Below, piece by piece: positions 45,325-55,297 of a stretch of DNA of 64,000 nt (positions are counted from its first letter, which is position 1; each line of letters begins with the position of its first letter). A program made the translations under genes and the position numbers. Source of the stretch: Phytophthora sp. 'mugwort' (taxonomy: Eukaryota; Oomycota; Peronosporomycetes; Peronosporales; Peronosporaceae); contig JAUCEF010000014.1 of the NCBI GenBank assembly GCA_033558025.1, positions 1,736,001-1,800,000 on the forward strand. The letters run 5' to 3'. Below the pieces are notes generated by a model. The model was given only the letters and a program-made list of their open reading frames with translations, was not told where the DNA came from and did not search any database.

Positions 45325-46545
45325 CTACACGAGCGCTTCCTGTTTCTGGCAGGCCAAGCCCATGTGACCGGCAAAGCACGCGCAAGTTCCCGTGCTGTAG
45401 TCGCAAGAGCCCCGCCCGGAACATTCGAACAGCTCGGTAAGAGGACGTTGCAATTTCGTGTTCGCCGCAATTTGATAATCAGGGACGCCAGATACAAGCG
45501 TGTCGGCAATAGACATGACCTCGGGATACACTTCGTACACGGTGCATGTTGCTGGGTTGCTTACAACTCCTGCTGATATTGGGTGGTGGCCGGCTTCATT
45601 GTGAACAGCGATATTGCAGTCAAGCAGATTCTGGTACCCGGTAGTGCCAGGTTCGGACGTGAACTCCACCTCGCAAATAACTTTAGTTTGAGGACCAGCG
45701 TTCATGTCGTCAGTCCCGTCATCGTTGAAGACTTTGCCAATGAGGCCGTAACCACCTTTCACGTCTGCTGGGTCAATGCGGTCGAACGAGTAGAATCTTG
45801 TGGACACTGACACTGACACAGTGTTGAGAGCGTTATTGGGTAAGCGTCGAAGCGCGTTCTCGATGTTTTTACATGTGGTCGCATCGTCCGTTGCCAACGC
45901 AGCCCCGAACGTGATTTTCTCTGTTGTGTAAGCGTTGCCGTACGGATCATAGTACGTTAAGAAGCCCTCACCTCCCGGCTCATCAATAACGATGGCTTGC
46001 ACCATGTCAACCTGGTTCGGCGTCAACGGGTCGTCGCCCTTGGGGCACGTACGGAGGGAGCAGTCATGGCCTTCGAATCCACCATCACACACACAGCCCA
46101 TGATCTTTTCCTGGTCCCAAAGCCCATACGTCGTGGTTGGGTCGCCTCCAATCTGCTTGTGGTAGTTATCGCCCGCCAATTCTTCGATGAATTCGCACGT
46201 GCCATGACCGCTGCAGTCGTTAGGGCACTGCATCCGACGGCAGCCACTGCCAGCGAATCCTGCGTCGCATGCACATTCTCCAGTGGTGCGATCACACGTG
46301 CCGCGATTGCCGCATTCCGCATAATAATGAGCGTCGTCGTCGCGCTGCGCCGTGTCATGCCACGCGCGAGTGAATGGACACTGGCGACCCGAGCAATCCC
46401 CGCCGATCCAGTTCTGCATGCAGTCGCACACGTCGTTGAGGCCGCACTTGCCGTGTCCCGAGCACTTGTTGGGGCAGGCGCTCAAGACGACGTGGGGCGC
46501 GACCAGCAGCGCGGTCAGCGCTGCCGCAAACCACCACTTCGTCAT
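45325..46545 (-). CDS. Secreted EGF-repeat protein (stramenopile type)
   Basis: A single exon of 406 residues. ATG 46545 begins a clear signal peptide (MTKWWFAAALTALLVAPHVVLS), and an initiator lies just upstream, so an earlier in-frame ATG at 46695 is rejected. Three EGF-like modules follow: CPNKCSGHGKCGLNDVCDC, then a second around CGNRGTCDRTTGECACDAGF, then CPNDCSGHGTC ... CVCDGGFEGHDC. After CPKGDDPLTPNQVDMVQ comes a region of about 180 residues without cysteine pattern (beta-rich, TTEKITF, CKNIENALRRLPN). A last EGF-like module closes it (CSGRGSCDYSTGTCACFAGH). It is likely exported or anchored at the cell surface. No membrane anchor is seen at the C-terminus (QKQEALV). Adhesion or matrix role is inferred only. 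Confidence 0.82.
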   Translation of the reverse strand: MTKWWFAAALTALLVAPHVVLSACPNKCSGHGKCGLNDVCDCMQNWIGGDCSGRQCPFTRAWHDTAQRDDDAHYYAECGNRGTCDRTTGECACDAGFAGSGCRRMQCPNDCSGHGTCEFIEELAGDNYHKQIGGDPTTTYGLWDQEKIMGCVCDGGFEGHDCSLRTCPKGDDPLTPNQVDMVQAIVIDEPGGEGFLTYYDPYGNAYTTEKITFGAALATDDATTCKNIENALRRLPNNALNTVSVSVSTRFYSFDRIDPADVKGGYGLIGKVFNDDGTDDMNAGPQTKVICEVEFTSEPGTTGYQNLLDCNIAVHNEAGHHPISAGVVSNPATCTVYEVYPEVMSIADTLVSGVPDYQIAANTKLQRPLTELFECSGRGSCDYSTGTCACFAGHMGLACQKQEALV

Positions 46546-46597
46546 CGCTTGGATCTCCGCTGAAAGTCTTGTCTTCCTGGGCTTGTTCGGCGCAGAA

Positions 46598-46616
46598 AGC
46601 GAATGCAAATGTGAAC
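46598..46616 (-). promoter_or_regulatory. Oomycete-type initiator of the EGF-repeat gene
   Basis: GTTCACATTTGCATTCGCT on the minus strand fits the Inr/FPR pattern. It lies 53 bp upstream of ATG 46545 but downstream of the alternative ATG at 46695, and so decides the start. Confidence 0.65.
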
Positions 46617-46949
46617 GTGCCACTGGACGGCACCACGCCCGTTGGAGTGGAGACCCTTTGTGCGATCTTGCAGCGAGACGTCGCCGAGTGACCATTGGAG
46701 AGAGATCTTTTATGGAGGGGACACTATGACCGGACCGTCATATACCGAAATAGCTTCGACACCACTAGTTAATGGTGGCATTCGGTGTAAAGGCAACAAG
46801 TTGTTGCTCTTATCCTTGCTCGAAGAGTTTCGCTGTTTAAATTTAAAAAAAACATGAACCAATTCAAGACAGCCCAGGGGATACTAGACAGTTTTGCCTG
46901 TACGTCAGCGTCCAACCTCGTAACATTGGATCTCAAGCACAATATTTGC

Positions 46950-47489
46950 CTACAACAGCAGCGCCAGCCACCCCGCCACTAACGCAATACCACCAATAGG
47001 CTGTCCCACAGCAAAAAACAAAACACAGTATTAATCCACCATCCATCCCTTTTACGGCACAGTAACAAACACGTACCGTGATCACACCGAGCTTCTTTTG
47101 CTCCGTGAGCGTCATCGCATACAGTGAGCCAGAGAACAACAGCGAGCCCGTCATGATGAGACCTCCCGCAAGCCCCGGTCGTCGGCACATGGGCGTGGCC
47201 AGGAGCACCACCGAGTGGATGAGCTGGTAGTGGGCCGCTGTCTCCCAGTTCTTAAGCAGACGCGGGTCCGTCACGCGGTTCTTGAGCCCGTGCGCACCAA
47301 AAGCCCCTGCATGATCATTGACACAGGAATTGTGATTCGTTAGTTAGCCATTGACAGGATAAAAATAAATCGAGGCTGCAGGCAGATGAGCTATTTATAC
47401 CCACCGAGCAGCACGGCACTGGCGCCCGATAGCGCGCCGACCTTCCACCAGATTGAGAGCGCTGGTGGGATTACAGCAGCCTTCATCAT
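46950..47489 (-). CDS. DUF423/TMEM256-family small membrane protein
   Basis: Three exons (47489-47405, 47306-47077, 47000-46950), 121 residues. The sequence GASAVLLGAFGAHGLKNR is the family signature. It is followed by NWETAAHYQLIHSVVLLATP, GLIMTGSLLFSGSLYAMTL and GVITPIGGIALVAGWLALLL, i.e. four hydrophobic helices as in bacterial YgdD and animal TMEM256. The function of the family is unknown. Both introns interrupt conserved stretches (after VLLG and after GVIT), so the unspliced reading looks truncated. ATG 47489 (or 47486) sits 19 bp downstream of an initiator. Confidence 0.9.
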
Positions 47490-47507
47490 CGACTTGGCTT
47501 CACTAAG

Positions 47508-47527
47508 CAAGTGGCGGAATGAAAGTG
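47508..47527 (-). promoter_or_regulatory. Oomycete-type initiator of the DUF423 gene
   Basis: CACTTTCATTCCGCCACTTG on the minus strand contains TCATTCC followed by an ACTTG block, close upstream of the ATG. Confidence 0.6.
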
Positions 47528-47919
47528 CGGTCGACAATTGTCTTGAGTGTGTGGTTTCAACCAATCAGAAGCCATCATTGCATGATTACGGGATAAAAAA
47601 CCTTGCAAAGATGGTTGAATTTCAGAGAAATGGTGAGATTTTGGCTTTGATCAAGTTGCTTTTAAAAAGTAGTAGTAAGGCACGAGCCAATAAAACAATT
47701 GCGAAAATACCAATCGATAGGATTACAGTCTGGGAGGCCGGTGATCTTTCGTGCTCGAAGTCGGGAAGGGAAGTACTAAGTCGAGGCATACAATAAAGTT
47801 CATGGATCCGACGGTGGGTACATCTAGTGCATCATGAGTTAAATCGAACGTGTGCACCCAAACACCATGCCGACACTTTCCCTAAAGGAATGATTTTCGA
47901 ATTTACCTCCAAACGGTCA

Positions 47920-49070
47920 GCATAGGGCAATCCCACTCCACCGACTCACATGCCACGGGAAAAGCCGTCTCGGTATTGGCACATCTGGCAAAGAATGATG
48001 CACATCAACTCGCCATCGCCGGTTCGGGTGGCGTCCCAGCGTTCGTGACGCTACTGCAACACGGAACCAAAGGGCAGAAGACACAAGCAGCCCGAGCACT
48101 GACGAAGCTCTCGACGAGTAATGCAAACAGAGCAGCGATCGCGGCTGCTGCGGGGATTCGCCTTTAGTGGAGTTGATTCGTGTCGGGAATTCGACTCAGA
48201 AGGAGTACGCCGTGTCAGTGTTATTCAGTCTGTGTATGAACAGCAGAAACCGACTGGAAATCGCTGCGTCTGGTGCTATTCTACCCTTGGTGGTGTTGAT
48301 TCAATCCAGAAGGAAAAGGCGGCAGGGGTGCTGGCGTCATTGGCGACGATCGCTAAGAATCAAATCAAGATGGCGCACGGGAACCATCCGTTAGTGCAAT
48401 TAGTGCGTAATGGAGCAGTTGGAGAGAGAGTGAAGGCCTTGTCAGCCTTTTGGATTCCTATCGGGTAATGATGTCTGCAAGACCGAGATCGTAGCTGCTG
48501 GAGGGTTTTCTCTACTGGTAAACAGTTGCGGGGTCGGGCGGAGGGATATCAGAAAAAGGTTGCGGCTGGGTTGTGGAACCTGTCCATGGTGAAGGAGAAC
48601 AGAGTGGAGATCCCAGCAGCAGGGGCTATTTCCTCTTTGAGTGAGTTGCTGGGGACGGGTAATGATGTGCACAGGACAAGAGCGATGGGTGCATCGGCGA
48701 GCCTTTCTGGACTTCCTGACTGCCAGGATACTATTGCAGTAGCGGGTGGGTTGCCTCCGATGGTAGCTCTACTGAAACATGGTACTTTATCTTAGAGACA
48801 CTGTGCGTTGTCGACGCTGCCGAATCTTTCAGGGCATTCAAGTCAAATGAAAGCTGAGCTTGTAGCTACAAACACAGTTGCTGCTGTCGCCGCGATGATG
48901 CAGACTCGTAGTAATCCCGCTCGGCAAAATGCCATAACGATACTGGCGAATTTGTCGTCAAGTTCGTATAACGCGGTAATCGGACGAGCTGGAGCTATTC
49001 ACTTTTGGTGGCATTGTTACGGGATGACAGCAGCGATCAAAACAAATAATCAATATACAATATATTCTGC
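47920..49070 (+). pseudogene. Armadillo-repeat protein pseudogene, 5' part
   Basis: Successive ARM repeats are readable in changing frames: AVSVLAHLAKNDAHQLAIAGSGGVPAFVTLL (47960), AARALTKLSTSNANRAAI (48090), AVSVLFSLCMNSRNRLEIAASGAILPLVVLI (48210), AAGVLASLATIAKNQIKMA (48330), KVAAGLWNLSMVKENRVEIPAAGAIS (48560) and NAITILANLSSSSYNAVIGRAGAI (48935). Stops and shifts occur at about 48165, 48310, 48465, 48795 and 49005. A weak ARM-like stretch also occurs at 47590-47700. The original protein would have been a Vac8/importin-alpha-like solenoid. The hAT element at 49098 separates it from its 3' part. Confidence 0.8.
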
Positions 49071-49089
49071 ATTGTATTGACGAAATAAC

Positions 49090-49097
49090 TTATTATT
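49090..49097. repeat. 8-bp target-site duplication, left
   Basis: TTATTATT, identical to 51091-51098. Eight base pairs is the hAT duplication length. Confidence 0.85.
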
Positions 49098-51090
49098 GAG
49101 AAATCGCCCGATCCGTAAAATAGCTAATTGGACCAGTAATAATAGTATTTATCTCCAACATTGCTCTATTATGGGAGCCAACATTGGTTGGTTCTCGGTG
49201 GCCCCAAAGTTCAAGCAGCCTCGATACTTGATGTCATTTGCATCCTTCTCGAACTTTCAACGACCAGCCACCATGTCCTCCAAGGCTCTCTTCAACTTTT
49301 TCTTCGCTGCATGCGGCGACGGAGGTCTTCAAGTGCAAGAGCTGCGACACCACGCACAAGCAGACCACACGCACAGGTTATTTGAACCTAATGAACCATC
49401 TCGTCGCCAAGCACCCGGACCATGCTGAGATCTTTGCTGCTAGTCAGCACCCACTCTCCAGTACGCTAGCGCAACACGGCTTCGTCGACGAGAAGACGAT
49501 GGAGATTTACAAGTGGATGCAGTGGGTTGTCATGCGCAACCACGCTCTTGCTGAGGTCGACGACCCATTTACCCGATCGATGTCGCGTCTCCAACCGATC
49601 TCATCGAAGACCCTGCTGCGTTAAATCACCCATGTGTCAAGAAACGTCGGCACCAATCTTGCTAGTCGCATGGGGGACTGCTTAGTGCTCATGTCCGACG
49701 GATGGACGTGCGCACTTGTGGCGATCTATGCAGTGTATGCCAAGAACGAAGAGCGTGAGCAGTCACTGTTGGCAATCTCGCCAGCCGAGGACGGCCAGAC
49801 CGCGGACGCTCATATCGAGATGATCGAGAATGTGCTCGGGGTCTACCACAAGCGACTTGACATGATCCAGTTTTGTGTGGGCGACAACTGCGTCACGAAC
49901 CAAGCGATTCTGACTCGTCGGTCGGTGCCCCTTGTCGGATGTGCGAGCCATCGCTTTAACCTCGCCGTGGCGCGCTTCATCGCCCAACATAATGACATCG
50001 TGGACGAGGTTCAAGCTCTCTGCGTTCAGCTTCGCACGCCCAGCTTATGAAGCATACCCGAGCTAAAGGCGAAGAAGGCAAACCTCACACGCTGGTCGTC
50101 TACGTACAAGATGCTCGCTCGATACCTTGAGATCCGGATGCTGCAAAGATATGGTTCCTCGCCCAAGCACCCATCGGAAAACTGTACAGCTCACCAGCCA
50201 GTTGAAATAACTCGACAGCGTGTGCGTCCAGCTACAGAGCGAGCAATGCTCGCTGGCGGATGTGCGCGTACTCTTCGACGCCGTGATGGCCAAGTATCCG
50301 TCGACGGCGGCGTACTTGAAGTCGGACGCACGCATCGTCTACCCACCAGAGTTTGAGAATGCGGTTGTTAAGCGCCTTCGTGACCAGCGTCTCTCAGCCG
50401 CCGACGAGCAGGCAATTAATCAGTTCGAGCTACCAGCGGTACAGCCAGCAAAGACGAAGCGCGCCAAGGAGAACTTCGCTGCTGTCGCTCTCAGCCAAGC
50501 GAAGCGTCCGTGTATGGCCACTACGGTTACATACCAGGACACTGTGCATTTAATTCCCCCGACCAGCAACCGGTTGAGCGACTTTCTCCCGGTGCAAGCT
50601 GGTGATGACGTCACAGCGCTGTCGTCTTCTTCCGGCCCATTTCGAGATGAAATATTGTCTTTCTTTATGCCAACCGTGCTCTCTGGAGCTACAACTCGCT
50701 TGCTAACTGTGAGAGTGAGGTCGCCGAGCACCACCACTAGACACAAGTAACACGTTGCTAGCAAACCGAATGGTAAAACACGTGATTCATCTAGTTAATG
50801 AATGACAGCCCCTCTCCTTCATAGTCATGATTCACCCCTCAGCATGCCCTCGGGGAATAAATTCCCACGCACAACGCCTACGATCCATCATGGACCCAAA
50901 CTCGCGGTATCTAACCCGTGTCGGATGTGTTATCTCTACTAATCTCAGCAGCGTGATTTGTATAAGTGTTTTACTTGGGACACACATCGATACCCACCTC
51001 ACGCTGATATTCAAAAATTACATACCGGTACAACGGGATATTATGACGGATATTACTGAATAATTATTATTGCGACATCGGGTATTGCCC
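49098..51090 (+). mobile_element. hAT DNA transposon inserted in the ARM pseudogene
   Basis: The 1,993-bp element is delimited by TTATTATT on both sides. Its ends are imperfect inverted repeats (GAGAAATCGCCCGATCCG at the left; GGGCAATACCCGATGTCG as reverse complement at the right), sharing a CCCGAT core with CG-ending flank as in hAT termini. The interior encodes a BED-finger hAT transposase remnant on the plus strand. Confidence 0.85.
49273..50750 (+). pseudogene. hAT transposase remnant with BED-type zinc finger
   Basis: It begins at ATG 49273 (MSSKALFNFFF) and shifts frame near 49310 into the BED finger (VFKCKSCDTTHKQTTRTGYLNLMNHLVAKHPDH; C-x2-C...H-x4-H). It then continues with [16 protein letters not shown] (about 49700), [13 protein letters not shown] and [19 protein letters not shown], characteristic of hAT catalytic regions. 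Next come WSSTYKMLARYLEI (50100) and CVQLQSEQCSLADVRVLFDAVM (50220). A stop at 49622, a stop at 50047 and another near 50210 break it. The C-terminal hATC dimerisation block is not recognisable before ILSFFMPTVL. It is not functional. Confidence 0.83.
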
Positions 51091-51098
51091 TTATTATT
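51091..51098. repeat. 8-bp target-site duplication, right
   Basis: TTATTATT, the partner of 49090-49097. Confidence 0.85.
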
Positions 51099-51119
51099 AT
51101 TGCTTTGACGAGCCTCCCA

Positions 51120-51430
51120 ATCAATTTTTATAGTGAATTGTCCGATCGCTGGATGGCAGCCCTTCGACGAAGAGGAAGGCCGTGTTGGTACTGATACATT
51201 TGTCAGTTGACTCTGTTAATCGAGTGAAGTTTGCAGCCGCAGGTGGTATCTTAGCTTTGTCGATGTTGGTGCGAGACGGCACTGATCGTTTGAAGGAGAT
51301 GTGTGCACCCGCATTATCCAATTTAGCGATGAATCGCGATAATAAAGTGGCTGTTAGAGCAGCCGGAGGGGGCCGAACCTCGCGAAGCTGCTGCAGGAAG
51401 GAAACGGGACATAGAAACGAAACGCGGCGC
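51120..51430 (+). pseudogene. Armadillo-repeat protein pseudogene, 3' part
   Basis: LIHLSVDSVNRVKFAAAGGILALSMLV and APALSNLAMNRDNKVAVRAAGG are two more ARM repeats in the same orientation as the 47.9-49.1 kb part. Together with that part they are one pseudogene split by the hAT insertion. Sequence after GGG turns non-ARM through a frameshift. Confidence 0.75.
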
Positions 51431-52074
51431 TTGCCTTGTCGATTCTCTATCTTGATAGAAACAGCACAGCAGCGATCGTGCTGGTATCCACCAGCTATCG
51501 AACTCATTGGAGACGAAAAGCAGCAGTACCTCAAGTTTGAATTGGAGCCCCGCCTGTAAAGATGGTTACTGGTGCATGTGACTTTGTACCATACACTGCT
51601 TGATATGCTGTTATCTCCACTAGCCCGTTCCTAAGCAATCGTTTTGTAACGAGTGACGCTTCCTGCAGATGCCATTGAGCCACTGTTTGCCGTCGTTTAC
51701 AACAAATTCGAAAAGGTTCCAGCAGCTCTACGGTGTAACAAGCGCCGCCCAAGCCGAATACACAGCAATTTATACTGGAGAGACATTAGAATTGGACTGC
51801 GAACATTTGCTGTGTACAAACCAATTCACGAGTCTGGAATACCGAAAATGCTGCAATTGTCACCCTGCTCTCACTAGTATCACGTGCAAGACTTGCGGAT
51901 AATACTACCATTATTAATGGTGAAGCTTCTTGTCCTTGAGCTGCTTGTTGGAACAAAATGTGTTTACTCTATTTACTGTTCCCAATGGATATGACCATGC
52001 AGTCGACGGCCATGCCAGCATTACGCAACTAATTTGTAGCAGCTTTAATATGTCGGTGAATACTTGTACCGTAA
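51431..52074. other. Spacer with an unassigned cysteine-rich frame
   Basis: A plus-strand frame at 51669-51902 ends in RKCCNCHPALTSITCKTCG, a zinc-ribbon-like cysteine pattern (CCxC...CxxC). There is no recognisable family, and it overlaps other frames. It may be debris of a transposon protein. Confidence 0.35.
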
Positions 52075-52910
52075 GAGCTCTGTCCGAATAGAAAATCGAT
52101 CGTTCATGTCCTGCCAATTTTTTCTATGCGCCCCAAAAAAACGAAGTCAAATAAAGCATGAGTTGCCCAAGTCCTTCAAACGGCTTTCCAATTTATTTCG
52201 GAGAAAACCATCCAACTTAATATTGATCTTTATAGGTTATTTCCCTCGCATTTCAACTCTGCGCATGCACGCAAGACCGCCATCGCCGCCACTCCAAGAC
52301 GAACGCATTGCCGTCCCAGGAAAACACGCAGCAGCGCAGTTTCAAGTGATGATGTACTCAAGCACGTGTAACGATTCGTGGAGAGGAAAAAGACAAAGGT
52401 TTGTGGTCTTAAGCTCCAACATCTGGGCGGGCTTTCAATGTGGCGAAGAAGTCGGTCCGAACCCCAATTTTCTCCTGGATAGTTTGCGAACCGATCTTCT
52501 AATAGCGTTCAACAAGCACTGTACCAGGAGCTCTTCCTCCACAAAGGTATAGTTGTTCATCTGTTGCTTCAACATCATCCTCTTCAGTTATAAGAGCAAC
52601 CGAATCAATATTTCATGCTACTACAGATGTCGTCGTCGAGGTTCATCAGCCGTCCACCGTCTCGCGCTTATTAAGGCATCGCGCCATCTTCCATACCAGC
52701 GAATTCCTCCACATCCGCCCGCTCCTCGCTCTTCAATGCCAAATAATCAGTCTCCGCCCAAAAGAATGAGGTATCGGACCTCTTTCTTTTTACCGCATCA
52801 TAAAGTGGTGCTTTCGGCACCCTGTTTTTTTTTTATTTATTTCAGAGGGAAAAAATAGGCAGAAAAAATAGGCAGAAAAAATCGATCGATTTTCTATTCG
52901 GACAGTGCTC
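52075..52910. mobile_element. 836-bp TIR-bounded non-autonomous element
   Basis: CTGTCCGAATAGAAAATCG plus four more bases (52080-52102) recurs exactly as reverse complement at 52883-52905. The match extends outward through GAGC with one mismatch, giving TIRs of about 28 bp. TA dinucleotides lie close to both outer ends, as for Tc1/mariner or pogo relatives, but are offset by one base. The interior has no transposase. Two copies of an AAAAAATAGGCAG unit sit just inside the right TIR. This is a MITE-like element. Confidence 0.8.
52850..52882. repeat. Short tandem repeat
   Basis: AAAAAATAGGCAG occurs twice in a row, followed by a partial third copy, adjoining the right TIR of the 836-bp element. 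Confidence 0.8.
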
Positions 52911-53390
52911 TAATGTCAACAGGTCAAGCACATTATTAGTGGAACACAGCACTCTCGCTTTTCTCTCCATCGTCTGCATGTCTTTTTACACTTACCTCGA
53001 AAACTGGAGTGTTGTTTATGCTTCTGAAGCCCCGTCTATGCAAAGTCGCTTGTCGTGCTTCAGAATCACTCGGTTTGTTCCAGGCCGGTGTTCCGCCCTG
53101 CAACCTATGCAGATGCACGGAATCTCGCGGATTCATACAGTCTTCTAGATATCCGGCAACTTATCCGCACAATTATATCTCACGGTCATTTATGCTGGAT
53201 CCCACATCAGTTTCGCTCTGATCTAACTTCGAGATCACTTCTAGCCATTTATTTTGCATCGAATCTTGCTGTAGTATCCATTCTCTATCGCATTAACCAC
53301 ACAATCTTCAAAAGGTTTACATCAATTCCCCCAACATATCATATCTTACAGGATCCATGCTAAAGTTTCTTATCCCCACAGTACATTTTC
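52911..53390. other. Upstream spacer of the PFK2 gene
   Basis: No gene recognised. The reading frames are short and overlapping. Confidence 0.6.
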
Positions 53391-53408
53391 GCTCAACTGC
53401 TCTTTGCC
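53391..53408 (+). promoter_or_regulatory. Initiator-like element of the PFK2/FBPase2 gene
   Basis: GCTCAACTGCTCTTTGCC resembles the oomycete Inr plus FPR (GCTCA....CTTTG) and lies 32 bp upstream of the ATG at 53440. Confidence 0.55.
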
Positions 53409-53439
53409 GCCAGTTCGAAATTTCCCCGAAGCCTTCAAG

Positions 53440-55141
53440 ATGGGTCCCGTGGAGTGCCTGTCGTCGCCGTCGTCGGGCTCTCCCGTGGCTGTGACGCCCC
53501 CACCCGAGTCCCAATCCGCCGCATCCTCTGCGCCTGTGTCTGGCGCATCCATTCCGCCGCCCCCGAGCTCTCCAGTCGCCGTAGAAGCTTCACAACAAGG
53601 AGAAGAAACCCCCAAGTTGCCGTCTCCAGGCGGCCGAGACTCGATGTCCTACAAGACCGTGACCTTCACGGTGCCGTCGCCGCCGTTCAACCGACGCGGG
53701 AGCCGCGAGACCAACCGACCTTTATTCACAGAGCGCCAGCGGTTCACGCCCACAGCGGACAAGCTCGTACTAGTCATGGTGGGGCTGCCAGCGCGTGGCA
53801 AGTCGTTCATTGCCAAGAAACTCTACAAGTTTTTCTGCTGGAAAGGGCTTAAATGTGAGGTCTTTAACGTGGGTCAGCTGCGACGTGCCACGAGCTCTGG
53901 CGCCAAGCAGGACCATTCGTTCTTTGACCCAAACAACACAAAGGCCAAAGAGGAGCGGGAGCGGCTCGCGCTCGAGTCGCTCAAGCAGGTACAGCGCTGG
54001 TTCATCGGAGCTAACGGAGAACGAGGAGGAGATGTGGCTGTCTTTGACGCGACCAACACGACGAAATCGAGACGGAAAGTACTACGGGAGACGTTCAGTT
54101 GCTTTGCTGAAGAACACAAAACCAGTGTACACGTCGTTTTTATCGAGAGCATTTGTACGAGTGAAGCCGTGATTAACGCCAATATTAAGCAGAAGGTCGA
54201 GAGCAGTCCAGATTACCGCAATATGCCCGAAGAGGAAGCGTTCGCGGACTTGAAGCTAAGACTCCAGAACTATGAAGCGGCCTATGAAGCGCTCGAAGAC
54301 GAGGAAGAGTGCAGCTACATCAAGCTCTTCGATATGCAGTCCAAAGTGCACGCCAAGGGCATCTACGGACACGTGGCCAAGTCCATTTTGCCCTACATGA
54401 TGAGTTTCCACATTGAACACCGCCCCATTTGGCTGGTCCGGGCTGGACACTGCACCGAAGTACGAAGGGATTTCCGTGCAATCATTAAAGATCCGTGCGT
54501 AGCGCCGCGCTCGGCGCATTTGAGTCCGCTCGGCGTAGACTTTGCCTATCGTTTGGGTGAGTTTGTGAAGCACCGCACGGCCGTGTGGATGGAGAATGAA
54601 GGCATCACGCCAGAGGACAACCCGACTGAGTGTTTCGTCATGACGTCGACGCTGCCTCGTGCTGTTGAGACAGCCGCTTTCCTTCTCTATGGCAAGCGAA
54701 GTACGTACGACATGGCTTGAGGTTTTATTTATCGCTGTTTTTACTTACTTTTGTGTTCGTGTGACAGTGCAAATGGCCACTTTGAACCCGTTAGACAAGG
54801 GCGAATGCTACGGGATGACGATGGATCAGATGAAGGAGCAAATGCCCGAGGCGTTGGCAGCGTACGAGAAGGATCCATGGCGTACTCGTTTCCCCGGCGG
54901 GGAGTCGTATCAGGATCTGATGATGCGTCTTGAGCCTGTTCTCATTGACATGGAACAGCACACGGGTCCTGTGCTTGTGGTCTCGCACATTTCAACCTTA
55001 CAAGTGCTTTACTCTTACTTCCTGGGCGCGCCCATTGAAAGCAGCCCGGACCTGGAGATCCCTTTCCACTCAGTGCTCGAGCTTGTGCCCAGTCAGGACG
55101 GATGGACCAAAACTGTATTTAACATGCGTGCTGCTTCGTAG
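53440..55141 (+). CDS. 6-phosphofructo-2-kinase/fructose-2,6-bisphosphatase, FBPase site altered
   Basis: Two exons (53440-54700 and 54768-55141; the 67-bp intron GTACGT..GACAG splits codon ATG), 544 residues. It makes, and may break down, fructose-2,6-bisphosphate, the allosteric regulator of glycolysis. Residues 1-85 are a Pro/Ser-rich extension. The kinase domain (about 100-325) has Walker A GLPARGKS (115-122), FNVGQLRR and VFDATNTTKSRRKVL. The phosphatase-like domain (about 326-544) keeps TSTLPRAVETA, FPGGESYQDLMMRLEP and VVSHISTLQVLYSYFLG (His 494). The first catalytic motif, normally RHGE with the phospho-accepting histidine, reads RAGH (334-337). The enzyme is therefore probably kinase-dominant. 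The gene converges with the ASH-domain gene, 156 bp between stops. The family is certain. Confidence 0.93.
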
Positions 55142-55297
55142 ATGCAGCTCCCTCTCTCGTGGCTGCTTAACCTCACATATGAAACTTTCGTGCAAGTTGC
55201 GCGAGGGTCCAAGCAGCCAACTCAACATGACTTCATTCCATCCACCCAGTTGTCTCTCACTTATGCTATGCGTTAACATGTTGTGTCGTGTGTGTGT

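Noticed and set aside
46546..46695. Upstream ATG for the EGF-repeat protein
   Set aside because: It would bury the signal peptide 50 residues inside, and the initiator lies downstream of it.
47386..47796. Plus-strand frame over the DUF423 gene as an intact gene
   Set aside because: It overlaps exon 1 and promoter of DUF423 antisense; only its distal part is weakly ARM-like and probably belongs to the pseudogene.
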